The notes under the pieces are model-generated. The model ran no database searches. It was not told the DNA's origin and was given only the letters and a program-made list of their open reading frames with translations. A program made the position numbers and the translations under genes. Positions 11,892 through 18,375 of a DNA stretch of 64,000 bases are shown here, in pieces (positions within the stretch are counted from its first letter, which is position 1; the number at the start of each line of letters is the position of its first letter). The stretch lies in contig NZ_RDQF01000006.1 of the NCBI RefSeq assembly GCF_004114425.1, positions 124,001 to 188,000 of the forward strand, read 5' to 3'. Source of the DNA: Bradyrhizobium vignae (GTDB taxonomy: Bacteria; Pseudomonadota; Alphaproteobacteria; Rhizobiales; Xanthobacteraceae).

Positions 11892-12021
11892 TCACCCGAT
11901 CCGGTTCAAACTGGTCTTGATCGTCGTGAAGATGCCGCCGATGCGCAAGGCGTCGAGCGCGTTGAAATCCTCGAAGATGCGGGCGATGCGGTCTTCGACC
12001 TCGCGCTTGCTTTTTCGTCAA
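11892..12021 (-). pseudogene. possible frameshifted small gene
   Basis: The frame ending with TGA at 11892 encodes a coherent amphipathic segment (KREVEDRIARIFEDFNALDA, then IGGIFTTIKTSLNRIG) but has a stop just upstream and no start codon. A run of five T (A on the coding strand) at 12011-12015 sits at the break. Removing one base there would join the segment to a TTG at 12021. It is either a decayed gene, a sequencing slip or chance. The product is not recognised. Confidence 0.3.
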
Positions 12022-12055
12022 CGGTCGCCGCCGACGAGAACCGGCGCGCCTCCGG

Positions 12056-12175
12056 CTATTGTCTCCCGAGGAAGTTCGAGCGCATCTTGTCGGCGAACCA
12101 CACGACGAAAATCGCCGCGAACGAGAGAGCGAAGTACAGGGCCGTCCACAAAAGTGCATTGCCGGCATTCGTCAT
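12056..12175 (-). CDS. 39-residue single-span membrane protein
   Basis: ATG at 12175, preceded at the right distance by GGGAGGAC, opens a 39-residue frame ending at TAG 12056. The peptide starts MTNAGNALLWTALYF, has one hydrophobic segment of about 18 residues (ALYFALSFAAIFVVWF) and ends in a basic tail with K30, R32 and R38. It fits a single-pass inner-membrane microprotein with the basic tail in the cytoplasm. It lies between the FAH-family hydrolase gene and the P-I-G-K repeat protein gene. Opposite-strand reading frames here show no family signal. The product is unknown; the ribosome binding site and membrane pattern are the support. Confidence 0.6.
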   Translation of the reverse strand: MTNAGNALLWTALYFALSFAAIFVVWFADKMRSNFLGRQ

Positions 12176-12275
12176 GGCGTCCTCCCTTTGCGTCAGAGAC
12201 CGATGTCTTGCAAGGAAGGATACCAGTGGCCGCGACGCCCGATTTGCGCGGGATCAATTTTGCTGCGCTGCGGGG

Positions 12276-13061
12276 CTACAGCCGAAACTCGTTGGTGAGC
12301 TCGCCGATGCCGTCGATCGCAACCGTTACCGTGTTGACCGGCTCTTTCATCACGCCGACGCCGACGGAGGTGCCGACCGCGATGAGGTCGCCGGGCAGCA
12401 GGGTCATGTCGTGGGAGATCCTGCTGACCAAGTGCTGCGCAGTGAAGATCATGTCGGAGATCGGATAGTTCTGCCGCTCCGCGCCGTTGAGGATGGTGCG
12501 GACCGTGAGTTTCGCGGCATCGAGGCCGGTCGCGATGACCGGGCCGAACGGGCCGTAATCGTCGATGCCTTTGGCGCGGGCCCATTGTGGGAAGGTGGGG
12601 TCGCGGGTCAGGATATCGTTGGCGGTGATGTCGTTGACGCAAGTGTAGCCGAAGATGAAGCTGTCGGCTTCGCCAGGTGAGACACGCGCGCACGTCTTGC
12701 CGATCACGATGCCGAGCTCGCCCTCATAGGTCGTCTTGCCGTCGTAATAAGAGGGCCGGCGAATCACGGCACCGGGAGCGGTGATGCTGGTGGTGGCCTT
12801 GAGCAGATAGAGCGGCTCCGGCGGCTCGGGCTGGTTCAGCTTGGTCGCGAGCGCGTGGAAATTATTCCAGAGCGCGACGATCTTGCTGGGCACGCAAGGC
12901 GCGAGCAGCTCGACCTCCGAGAGCGCCAGCATCTTGCCGGTGGCGGCGTGGCGGCCGAACATCTCGCCCTCATGCACGCTGATGCCTGATGCCGTCAGCG
13001 TGCCGAAGCCGGTCGCGCCGGCATGGCGGAAGCGCAGCCACTTCTTCATTTCGCCCGCCAT
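12276..13061 (-). CDS. fumarylacetoacetate hydrolase (FAH) family protein
   Basis: A 261-residue cytosolic hydrolase/decarboxylase of the FAH fold. The metal-binding acidic triad is visible as YEGELGIVIGK (two Glu two residues apart, near 118) and the later GYTCVNDITANDI with its Asp. The C-terminal LPGDLIAVGTSVGVG is also standard. Family members cleave or decarboxylate 2,4-diketo acids, oxaloacetate or acylpyruvates; the sequence does not say which. ATG 13061 shares one base with the stop of the upstream reductase gene (TGATG), so the two are translationally coupled and probably act in one pathway. Confidence 0.88.
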   Translation of the reverse strand: MAGEMKKWLRFRHAGATGFGTLTASGISVHEGEMFGRHAATGKMLALSEVELLAPCVPSKIVALWNNFHALATKLNQPEPPEPLYLLKATTSITAPGAVIRRPSYYDGKTTYEGELGIVIGKTCARVSPGEADSFIFGYTCVNDITANDILTRDPTFPQWARAKGIDDYGPFGPVIATGLDAAKLTVRTILNGAERQNYPISDMIFTAQHLVSRISHDMTLLPGDLIAVGTSVGVGVMKEPVNTVTVAIDGIGELTNEFRL

Positions 13062-14080
13062 CACGCCACCGCCAGTGCGCGGGGATCCGATGATGTCGAG
13101 ATGCCGTCATAGAGGCCGGCGATGCGGGCGCGCTGGGTCACCATCGCCAGCACCGAGTCGAGCGCGGGCGTGGGGATGCCGGTGAGGCGGCCCATCTCCT
13201 GCACGACGGTGACGAGCGGGTCGATCTCCATCGGGCGGCCGCGCTCGAGATCCTGCAGCATCGAGGTCTTGTGGGCGCCGACCTTGCGCGCGCCCTCGAT
13301 GCGGCGCTCCACGTCGACGCGGAACTTGACGCCGAAGGTCTCGGCGATCGCTTGCGTCTCCACCATGATCGCACGCGACAGCGCGCGCGTGGCCGGATCG
13401 GTGCAGATCACGTCGAGCGTGGCGTGGGTCAGCGCGCTGATCGGGTTGAAGCAGACATTGCCCCAGAGTTTCAGCCAGATCTCGTCGCGGATGCGATCGA
13501 GCACGGGAGCCTTCAGGCCGGCGGCGACGAAGAGGTCCGCGAGGCGCTGCACGTCGGACGTGATCTCACCGGAGGGCTCGCCGAGCGGGAAATTGTTGCC
13601 GTAGACGTGACGGATCACGCCGGGCGCTTCGATCTCGGTGGCGGGATAGACGATGCAGCCGATGGCGCGCTCGGCCCCTAACTCGCGCCACTGCCGTCCG
13701 CCGGGGTCGATGCTCTCCAGCGTCGAATTCTCGTATTGGCCGCCGTGCTTGTAGAAGTACCAATAGGGAATGCCGTTGACGGCGGTGACGATGCGGGTGT
13801 GGGGCCCGAGCAGCGGCTGCATCTTCTCGATCACGCCGGTGATCGAATGCGCCTTCAGCGTGACGATGATGGTGTCCTGCACACCGAGCTCGGTGGGATC
13901 ATCGGTGCAGCGCGGATGGACGGTGTGCGTCTCCTCGCCGGCGAGCAGCGTGAGGCCGCGCTCGCGCATGGCGGCGAGATGTGCGCCGCGTGCGACCAGG
14001 CTGACATCGGCGCCCGCGCGGGCGAGCTGAACCCCGAGATATCCGCCGATCGCGCCGGCGCCGTAGATGCAGATCTTCAT
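13061..14080 (-). CDS. ketopantoate reductase (PanE/ApbA) family protein
   Basis: A 339-residue NADPH-dependent reductase. MKICIYGAGAIGGYLG is the Rossmann start; TLKAHSI holds the conserved catalytic Lys near residue 73 and the C-terminal domain contains KTSMLQDLERGRPMEIDPLV. Many alphaproteobacteria carry paralogues of this type away from pantothenate genes, reducing other 2-oxo acids. Coupling to an FAH-family hydrolase and the absence of pan genes here argue for a catabolic 2-oxo-acid substrate, not pantoate. The start is ATG 14080; the frame is open far upstream, but the GxGxxG motif fixes the N-terminus. Confidence 0.88.
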   Translation of the reverse strand: MKICIYGAGAIGGYLGVQLARAGADVSLVARGAHLAAMRERGLTLLAGEETHTVHPRCTDDPTELGVQDTIIVTLKAHSITGVIEKMQPLLGPHTRIVTAVNGIPYWYFYKHGGQYENSTLESIDPGGRQWRELGAERAIGCIVYPATEIEAPGVIRHVYGNNFPLGEPSGEITSDVQRLADLFVAAGLKAPVLDRIRDEIWLKLWGNVCFNPISALTHATLDVICTDPATRALSRAIMVETQAIAETFGVKFRVDVERRIEGARKVGAHKTSMLQDLERGRPMEIDPLVTVVQEMGRLTGIPTPALDSVLAMVTQRARIAGLYDGISTSSDPRALAVA

Positions 14081-14125
14081 GAAATCCTCGCGGGTAAGGC
14101 GGAATTTTGGGACGAATGATCCGGT

Positions 14126-14149
14126 CCGGCTCGGATGGATCCGAGCCGG
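14126..14149 (-). terminator. strong hairpin after the CBS gene
   Basis: A perfect 11-bp dyad, CCGGCTCGGAT-GG-ATCCGAGCCGG, begins 30 bases past the CBS-protein stop. It has no clear U-tract on the minus strand, so it may be an mRNA-stabilising or dispersed element and not an intrinsic terminator. Confidence 0.4.
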
Positions 14150-14178
14150 GGCCGGCAGTCGCAGGGAAGTGAGACGCT

Positions 14179-14604
14179 TTAAGCTGCTTGCGGCGTCGAG
14201 TTGGCGGCCTCGTCGACCGCGGCGGCGATGTCGCGCATGCTGATGACCGAGACGAGGCTGTAATCGTCGATCACGGGCAGGTGGCGAATGTGATGACGGT
14301 TCATCAGGTGGCGGACGTGCTCGATCGTGTCCGAGGAAGTGCAGGAGACGAGCTGCTGCACCGAGACCAGCTGGGAGACCTTGACGTTGATGGCGCCGGC
14401 GCCGTGCTCGGCGACGGCGCGCACCACGTCGCGCTCGGTGAACATGCCGACCGCGGTGTTTCCTTCCGAGCGGACCACGTCCTTGACCACCAGCGCGCTG
14501 ATATTGTTGGCGCGCATCAGCTTGGCCGCGATCCCCACCGTTTCGTTCATACGAACCGTGACAACGCGCGGCGTCTTCTTGCGCAGAATGTCTCCGACCA
14601 GCAT
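14179..14604 (-). CDS. tandem CBS-domain protein in the oxalate regulon
   Basis: A 141-residue protein consisting of two CBS domains (about residues 8-60 and 72-130), for example RVVTVRMNETVGIAAKLMRA and IEHVRHLMNRHHIRHLPVID. Stand-alone CBS pairs bind adenine nucleotides and sense energy state; no catalytic domain is attached. ATG 14604 is preceded by GGGAGGTT. Its promoter region carries a 17-bp operator shared with the oxalate genes (14638-14654), and a strong terminator separates it from the upstream antiporter gene, so it has its own promoter. A role as a nucleotide-sensing modulator of oxalate uptake is inference. Confidence 0.9.
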   Translation of the reverse strand: MLVGDILRKKTPRVVTVRMNETVGIAAKLMRANNISALVVKDVVRSEGNTAVGMFTERDVVRAVAEHGAGAINVKVSQLVSVQQLVSCTSSDTIEHVRHLMNRHHIRHLPVIDDYSLVSVISMRDIAAAVDEAANSTPQAA

Positions 14605-14637
14605 TGCAACCTCCCTGGGTGAATGTTGGGAGAAGTG

Positions 14638-14654
14638 TGGTATACGTAATGCCA
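14638..14654. promoter_or_regulatory. oxalate-regulon operator, copy A (CBS gene)
   Basis: TGGTATACGTAATGCCA lies 33 bp upstream of the CBS-protein ATG. It matches the copies at 16203, 17701, 18085, 39797 and 39878. On the minus strand it is preceded by AGCGCTTGA, also found before copy C. The likely binder is the GntR-family regulator encoded at 39009-39740. Confidence 0.7.
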
Positions 14655-14725
14655 ATCGTCAAGCGCTGGATTTGGCTGATCCGAAAAATCTTGCGACAGG
14701 AATGCTGACGTTTGTCGCGGCCAAA

Positions 14726-14758
14726 AAGAAAGGGGCGCATCGCTGCGCCCCTTTCTTT
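14726..14758. terminator. bidirectional intrinsic terminator
   Basis: AAAGAAAGGGGCGCA-TCGC-TGCGCCCCTTTCTTT: a GC-rich stem flanked by A and T runs on both sides, 20 bp past the stop of the oxalate antiporter gene. It separates that gene from the CBS-gene promoter. Confidence 0.85.
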
Positions 14759-14778
14759 CGTGCGAAGGCTTGTGGTGG

Positions 14779-16101
14779 CTACGCCGTTTCGGTCTTGGCT
14801 GTGCCGGTCGCGGTGTCCGTGCTCTCGGCTTCCTTGCCGAGAATGAAGGAGCGGCGCAGCGGCTTGATCACGAACAATGCCATCAGCGCCGCCGTCGCAT
14901 TCAGCGCCACTGCCACCACGAACACGGCCTTCCAGCCATAAGCGGTCGAGATCACGCTCGCGAGCGGGACGAGCAGGGAGGCCGTGCCTTTCGCGGTGTA
15001 GAGCATGCCGTTGTTGGTGGTTGCGAACTTCGCACCGAAGGTGTCGCCGCAGGTTGCGGGGAACAGCGAGTAGATCTCGCCGAACACGCCGAAGTAAATT
15101 GCGGTCGCCAGCACGAAGACGACGGGGATGTGACCGTAGGCCGATAGCGTCAAGAGCATCAGCGCGGCGGTGCCGAAAGCGATGAACATGGTGTGCTCGC
15201 GGCCGATCGTGTCGGAGACGAAACCGAAGAACGGGCGGCCGAAACCGTCGAAGATCCGGTCGAGCGAGATCGCGAAGGTCAATGCCGCCATCTGGAAGCC
15301 GGCGAGTGTGACGGGCGTGTTCGCGATCTTGAAGTCGTGCGCGATCGGGGCGATCTGCGCCGCGGTCATCAGGCCGCCCGAGGCGACCATGACGAAGACG
15401 AGGTACATGACCCAGAAAATAGGGGTGCGCAGCACCTGCGGCGGGGTGAAGTCGATCTTGGTCTGCGGCAGATTGAGCTGCTTCTTCTTCGGCGGGATCG
15501 AGATCCGCGGGGGCTGGATGAAGAAGGCGAGCACGAACACGACGAGGCCCTGGCCGATGCCGAAGGTGAGGAACGCGTGCTGGTAGCCGCTCGAGACGAT
15601 CATGCTCGCGATCGGCACGATCGTGAGTGCGGCACCCGCGCCGAAGCCGGCGGCGGTCGCGCCGGCCGCCAGGCCGCGGCGATCAGGAAACCATTTCAGC
15701 GCGTTGCCGACGCAGGTGCCGTACACCGCGCCCGCGCCCATGCCACCGATGACCGCGGCAGTGTAGAGCAGGGTGAGGCTGTCGGCGTAGGAGTTGAGCA
15801 CCCAGGACAGCGCGATCATCACGCCGCCGAACATGATCACGATGCGCGGGCCGTATTTGTCGACGAACCAGGCCTCGACTGGCACCAGCCAGGTCTCGGT
15901 GACGACGAAGATGGTGAAAGCGAGCTGGATGGCGGCGCGCCCCCAATGATGGGTCGCATCGATCGGATCGACGAACAGCGTCCAGCCGTATTGCAGGTTG
16001 GCGATCATCGCCATGCAGACGATGCCCATCGCGAGTTGGAGCCAACGGAAACCGGTGCGAAGAGGCGCGGCTGTGACGGCGCCATCCGTGCTGGAAATCA
16101 T
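14779..16101 (-). CDS. OxlT-family oxalate/formate antiporter (copy 1)
   Basis: A 440-residue major facilitator protein with 12 predicted membrane spans. Diagnostic segments of the oxalate:formate antiporter group are present: YGWTLFVDPI after TM1, WFVDKYGPR between TM2 and TM3, ISLDRIFDGFGRPFFG with the Arg expected in TM8, and NGMLYTAKGTASLLVP with the Lys corresponding to the substrate-binding Lys of Oxalobacter OxlT in TM11. It would bring in oxalate in exchange for formate. ATG 16101 follows GGGAGGTT. It has its own operator (16203-16219) and terminator (14726-14758). It is clearly paralogous to the next gene upstream; substrate specificities may differ. Confidence 0.9.
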   Translation of the reverse strand: MISSTDGAVTAAPLRTGFRWLQLAMGIVCMAMIANLQYGWTLFVDPIDATHHWGRAAIQLAFTIFVVTETWLVPVEAWFVDKYGPRIVIMFGGVMIALSWVLNSYADSLTLLYTAAVIGGMGAGAVYGTCVGNALKWFPDRRGLAAGATAAGFGAGAALTIVPIASMIVSSGYQHAFLTFGIGQGLVVFVLAFFIQPPRISIPPKKKQLNLPQTKIDFTPPQVLRTPIFWVMYLVFVMVASGGLMTAAQIAPIAHDFKIANTPVTLAGFQMAALTFAISLDRIFDGFGRPFFGFVSDTIGREHTMFIAFGTAALMLLTLSAYGHIPVVFVLATAIYFGVFGEIYSLFPATCGDTFGAKFATTNNGMLYTAKGTASLLVPLASVISTAYGWKAVFVVAVALNATAALMALFVIKPLRRSFILGKEAESTDTATGTAKTETA

Positions 16102-16202
16102 CAAGAACCTCCCAACGCGCCTGATTGATTGCGACGCAGGAGTGCAAGATGACCCAGGGTCGCAAATGTTGTGGCTTATCGTCGCAAGCGCGGCGCGGAG
16201 CT

Positions 16203-16219
16203 TGGTATACCATATCCCA
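16203..16219. promoter_or_regulatory. oxalate-regulon operator, copy B (antiporter 1)
   Basis: TGGTATACCATATCCCA lies 101 bp upstream of the first antiporter gene. It is the least symmetrical copy: the right arm reads ATCCCA instead of ATGCCA. A TTGCAA element precedes it on the minus strand. Confidence 0.6.
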
Positions 16220-16279
16220 GATTGCAAGCCCTATCTTGGTTCCCGTTCGACAAAATGCGCGGCTCCGCAAAGCGCAGAG

Positions 16280-16293
16280 GTATCCTGGGATAC
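16280..16293. promoter_or_regulatory. short dyad upstream of antiporter 1
   Basis: GTATCC-TG-GGATAC is a perfect dyad between copy B of the operator and the terminator of the second antiporter gene. It shares the GTAT/ATAC core with the operator family but not its outer arms, so it may be a degenerate second site or unrelated. Confidence 0.3.
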
Positions 16294-16310
16294 TGGCGCC
16301 AAACGAAAAC

Positions 16311-16330
16311 GCCCGGCCGTGAGGCCGGGC
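16311..16330 (-). terminator. intrinsic terminator of antiporter 2
   Basis: GCCCGGCC-TCAC-GGCCGGGC on the minus strand, followed by GTTTTCGTTT, 29 bp beyond the second antiporter's stop codon. Confidence 0.85.
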
Positions 16331-16359
16331 GTCTTGCTTGGTGACTGTAGTGGAGCGGG

Positions 16360-17649
16360 TCAGAGGGTCGATTTCGCAACCACGACCTTGCGCCATGGTT
16401 TGAGCACCACGATCGCCAGCAGCGAGGCCAGGATGTTGGCACCGGCCGCGATGATGAAGACGTTGTCCCAATGCCCCGAGGTCTGCTGCACGTAGTTGGC
16501 GATCGGCACCAGCAATGCGGCGGTGCCCTTCGCGGTGTAGAGCAGGCCGGCATTGGTGGTCGCGAACTTGGCGCCGAACGTGTCGGTGCAGGTCGACGGG
16601 AACAGCGAGTAGATCTCACCCCAGGCGAAGAACACGAAGCCCGAGAGCAGCACGAACCAGATCGGATCGTGGCCCCAGAGGTAGAGCATCCAGATGCCGA
16701 TCCCTTCCATGCCGAAGGCGATGAACATCGTGTTCTCGCGGCCGATCATGTCGGAGATCCAGCCGAAGAATGGACGCGTCAGGCCGTTGAGCACGCGGTC
16801 GATGGTCGCTGCGAACGTCACCGCGGTCATGGTCATGCCGATCAGGGTGACTGGGACGCTGTCGACCTTCCAGTCGACCGCGATCGGCTTCAGGTTCGCG
16901 GTCACCATCAACCCGCCGGCGCCGACGATCACGAACATGAAGTACATCAGCCAGAAGATCGGCTGACGCAGCACCTCGGTCGGCTGATAGTTGCGGCGAG
17001 ATTGCAGCAGTGCAGCGTTCGTCACCACGTTCGGCACCTGGCCCGCTTTGGGCGCGAGCAGGAAGAAGGCGAGGATGCAGATGATGATGCCTTGCCCGAG
17101 GCCGAAATAGAGGAAGGTGGTCTGGAAACCACTGTCCTTGATCATGGCCTGAATCGGCGCGACGGTCAGCGCAGAGCCCGCACCAAAACCTGCCGCCGTG
17201 ATGCCCGCGGCAAGACCGCGCTTGTCCGGAAACCACTTCAGCGCGTTGCCGACGCAGGTGCCGTAGACGCCGCCGGCGCCGATGCCCGCGATGATCATGC
17301 CGAGATAGTAGCCGTTGAGCGTCGTCGCCTGCGCGTTGATCACCCAGCCCAGAGCACAGAGCACGCCGCCGATCAGCACGACGATACGCGGGCCGTATTT
17401 GTCGACGAACCACCCTTCGACCGGCACGAGCCAGGTCTCGAACAAAACGAAAAGGGTGAATGCCCACTGGATCGATGCGCGATCCCAACCGAACGTCTTC
17501 TGGATGTCGGGGACGAAGAACGTCCAGCCGTATTGATAGTTGGCGATCATGACCATCGCGCCTACGCCGATGGCCAATTGCGCCCAGCGATAAGCATCGC
17601 TGACGCGCGCGGCGCTTGGAGCCGCCGTTGCCTGCACCATGTCCGTCAT
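16360..17649 (-). CDS. OxlT-family oxalate/formate antiporter (copy 2)
   Basis: A 429-residue, 12-span major facilitator protein closely related to the neighbouring copy at 14779-16101. It has the same landmarks: YGWTFFVPDI, WFVDKYGPR, YGTCVGNALKWFPDKRG, ATIDRVLNGLTRPFFG (TM8 Arg) and GLLYTAKGTAALLVP (TM11 Lys expected to bind the oxalate carboxylate). ATG 17649. It has its own operator (17701-17717) and its own terminator, so the two transporters are separate transcription units under the same regulator. This suggests dosage or different affinities, not a heteromer; OxlT works alone. Confidence 0.9.
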   Translation of the reverse strand: MTDMVQATAAPSAARVSDAYRWAQLAIGVGAMVMIANYQYGWTFFVPDIQKTFGWDRASIQWAFTLFVLFETWLVPVEGWFVDKYGPRIVVLIGGVLCALGWVINAQATTLNGYYLGMIIAGIGAGGVYGTCVGNALKWFPDKRGLAAGITAAGFGAGSALTVAPIQAMIKDSGFQTTFLYFGLGQGIIICILAFFLLAPKAGQVPNVVTNAALLQSRRNYQPTEVLRQPIFWLMYFMFVIVGAGGLMVTANLKPIAVDWKVDSVPVTLIGMTMTAVTFAATIDRVLNGLTRPFFGWISDMIGRENTMFIAFGMEGIGIWMLYLWGHDPIWFVLLSGFVFFAWGEIYSLFPSTCTDTFGAKFATTNAGLLYTAKGTAALLVPIANYVQQTSGHWDNVFIIAAGANILASLLAIVVLKPWRKVVVAKSTL

Positions 17650-17700
17650 AAAGCCTCCCGTGGCGCCTCTAATTATTTTGCGAGCGCTGGGGTGGCATTC

Positions 17701-17717
17701 TTGTATGCATTATGCCA
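17701..17717. promoter_or_regulatory. oxalate-regulon operator, copy C (antiporter 2)
   Basis: TTGTATGCATTATGCCA lies 52 bp upstream of the second antiporter ATG. Next to it is AAGCTTCAAGCGCT, which on the minus strand gives the same AGCGCTTGA block as at copy A. Confidence 0.6.
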
Positions 17718-17801
17718 AGCTTCAAGCGCTGGTCCGGCCACCGTGCGCAAATGTCGCAGGAATGTCCGGCTGCGACTCTGACTCGGGACAGCACAAGTAG
17801 A

Positions 17802-17826
17802 AATGGCCCCGTGCTGCGGGGCCATT
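17802..17826 (-). terminator. intrinsic terminator of the 45-residue protein gene
   Basis: AATGGCCCCG-loop-CGGGGCCATT, a 10-bp perfect stem 66 bp past the stop of the small gene; on the minus strand a short TTTCTAC follows. Confidence 0.7.
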
Positions 17827-17892
17827 CATCAAAAGTCGAATGTTGACGGTGCCGAAGCCGGCGCGCTGCCTCGGCAGCGCAAAAGCACGGGC

Positions 17893-18030
17893 TTAGAGGC
17901 CGAAGCGGGGCAGGTCGCCGTTGTGATTCGAGATCTCGGCACTCGCCATCAGGAAGCGGTCAACCGCGGCCATGAAGCGGGCGAACAGCGAGTTGGAGGG
18001 GGCGAGAGCGACGGTAGCGGTCTTGGACAT
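17893..18030 (-). CDS. 45-residue protein of the oxalate regulon
   Basis: ATG 18030 preceded by AAAGGGAA; 45 codons ending in TAA 17893. The peptide has a low-complexity start (MSKTATVALAPSN), an amphipathic helix (LFARFMAAVDRFLMASAEI) and the tail SNHNGDLPRFGL. There is no signal peptide and no clear transmembrane span. It has its own terminator, and a copy of the oxalate operator lies 55 bp upstream, so it is a dedicated transcription unit and not read-through. Its function is unknown to me; a regulator or adaptor of the antiporters or of a membrane complex is possible. Confidence 0.7.
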   Translation of the reverse strand: MSKTATVALAPSNSLFARFMAAVDRFLMASAEISNHNGDLPRFGL

Positions 18031-18084
18031 CGGAATTCCCTTTCTTGAGACAGTCAGTTGCTGTCTCCTTTCGAAAGGTAATTT

Positions 18085-18101
18085 ATGTATACCAGATACC
18101 A
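18085..18101. promoter_or_regulatory. oxalate-regulon operator, copy D (45-residue protein)
   Basis: ATGTATACCAGATACCA matches copy B at most positions (core GTATACCA then AT-x-CCA) and lies 55 bp upstream of the small gene. The rest of the gap up to 18375 shows no gene and no further motif that I can support. Confidence 0.55.
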
Positions 18102-18375
18102 ATGTCCATGCATGTCATTGCATAGCAGCATGTGCTCCACCGCATCGCAACATAATGCTCCATTAAAGCGGCCATTCCGGGCTTAAGATTGCAAGCTGGA
18201 CAGCCGAAACAGGGATTTCGGCCTCTGGGAGCAGGAAAACCTTGTTTCCCGTGGCTCGGAACGGCGCCCGACGAGGATGAATTCCGACCGCGCCGCAGCA
18301 AAACGGCCCTTGGCAGCGCAGGTCAAAGCGGCTAGTGGTCCGCCCCCTTTTCCAATCAAACGTTCAGAGTGCTTC

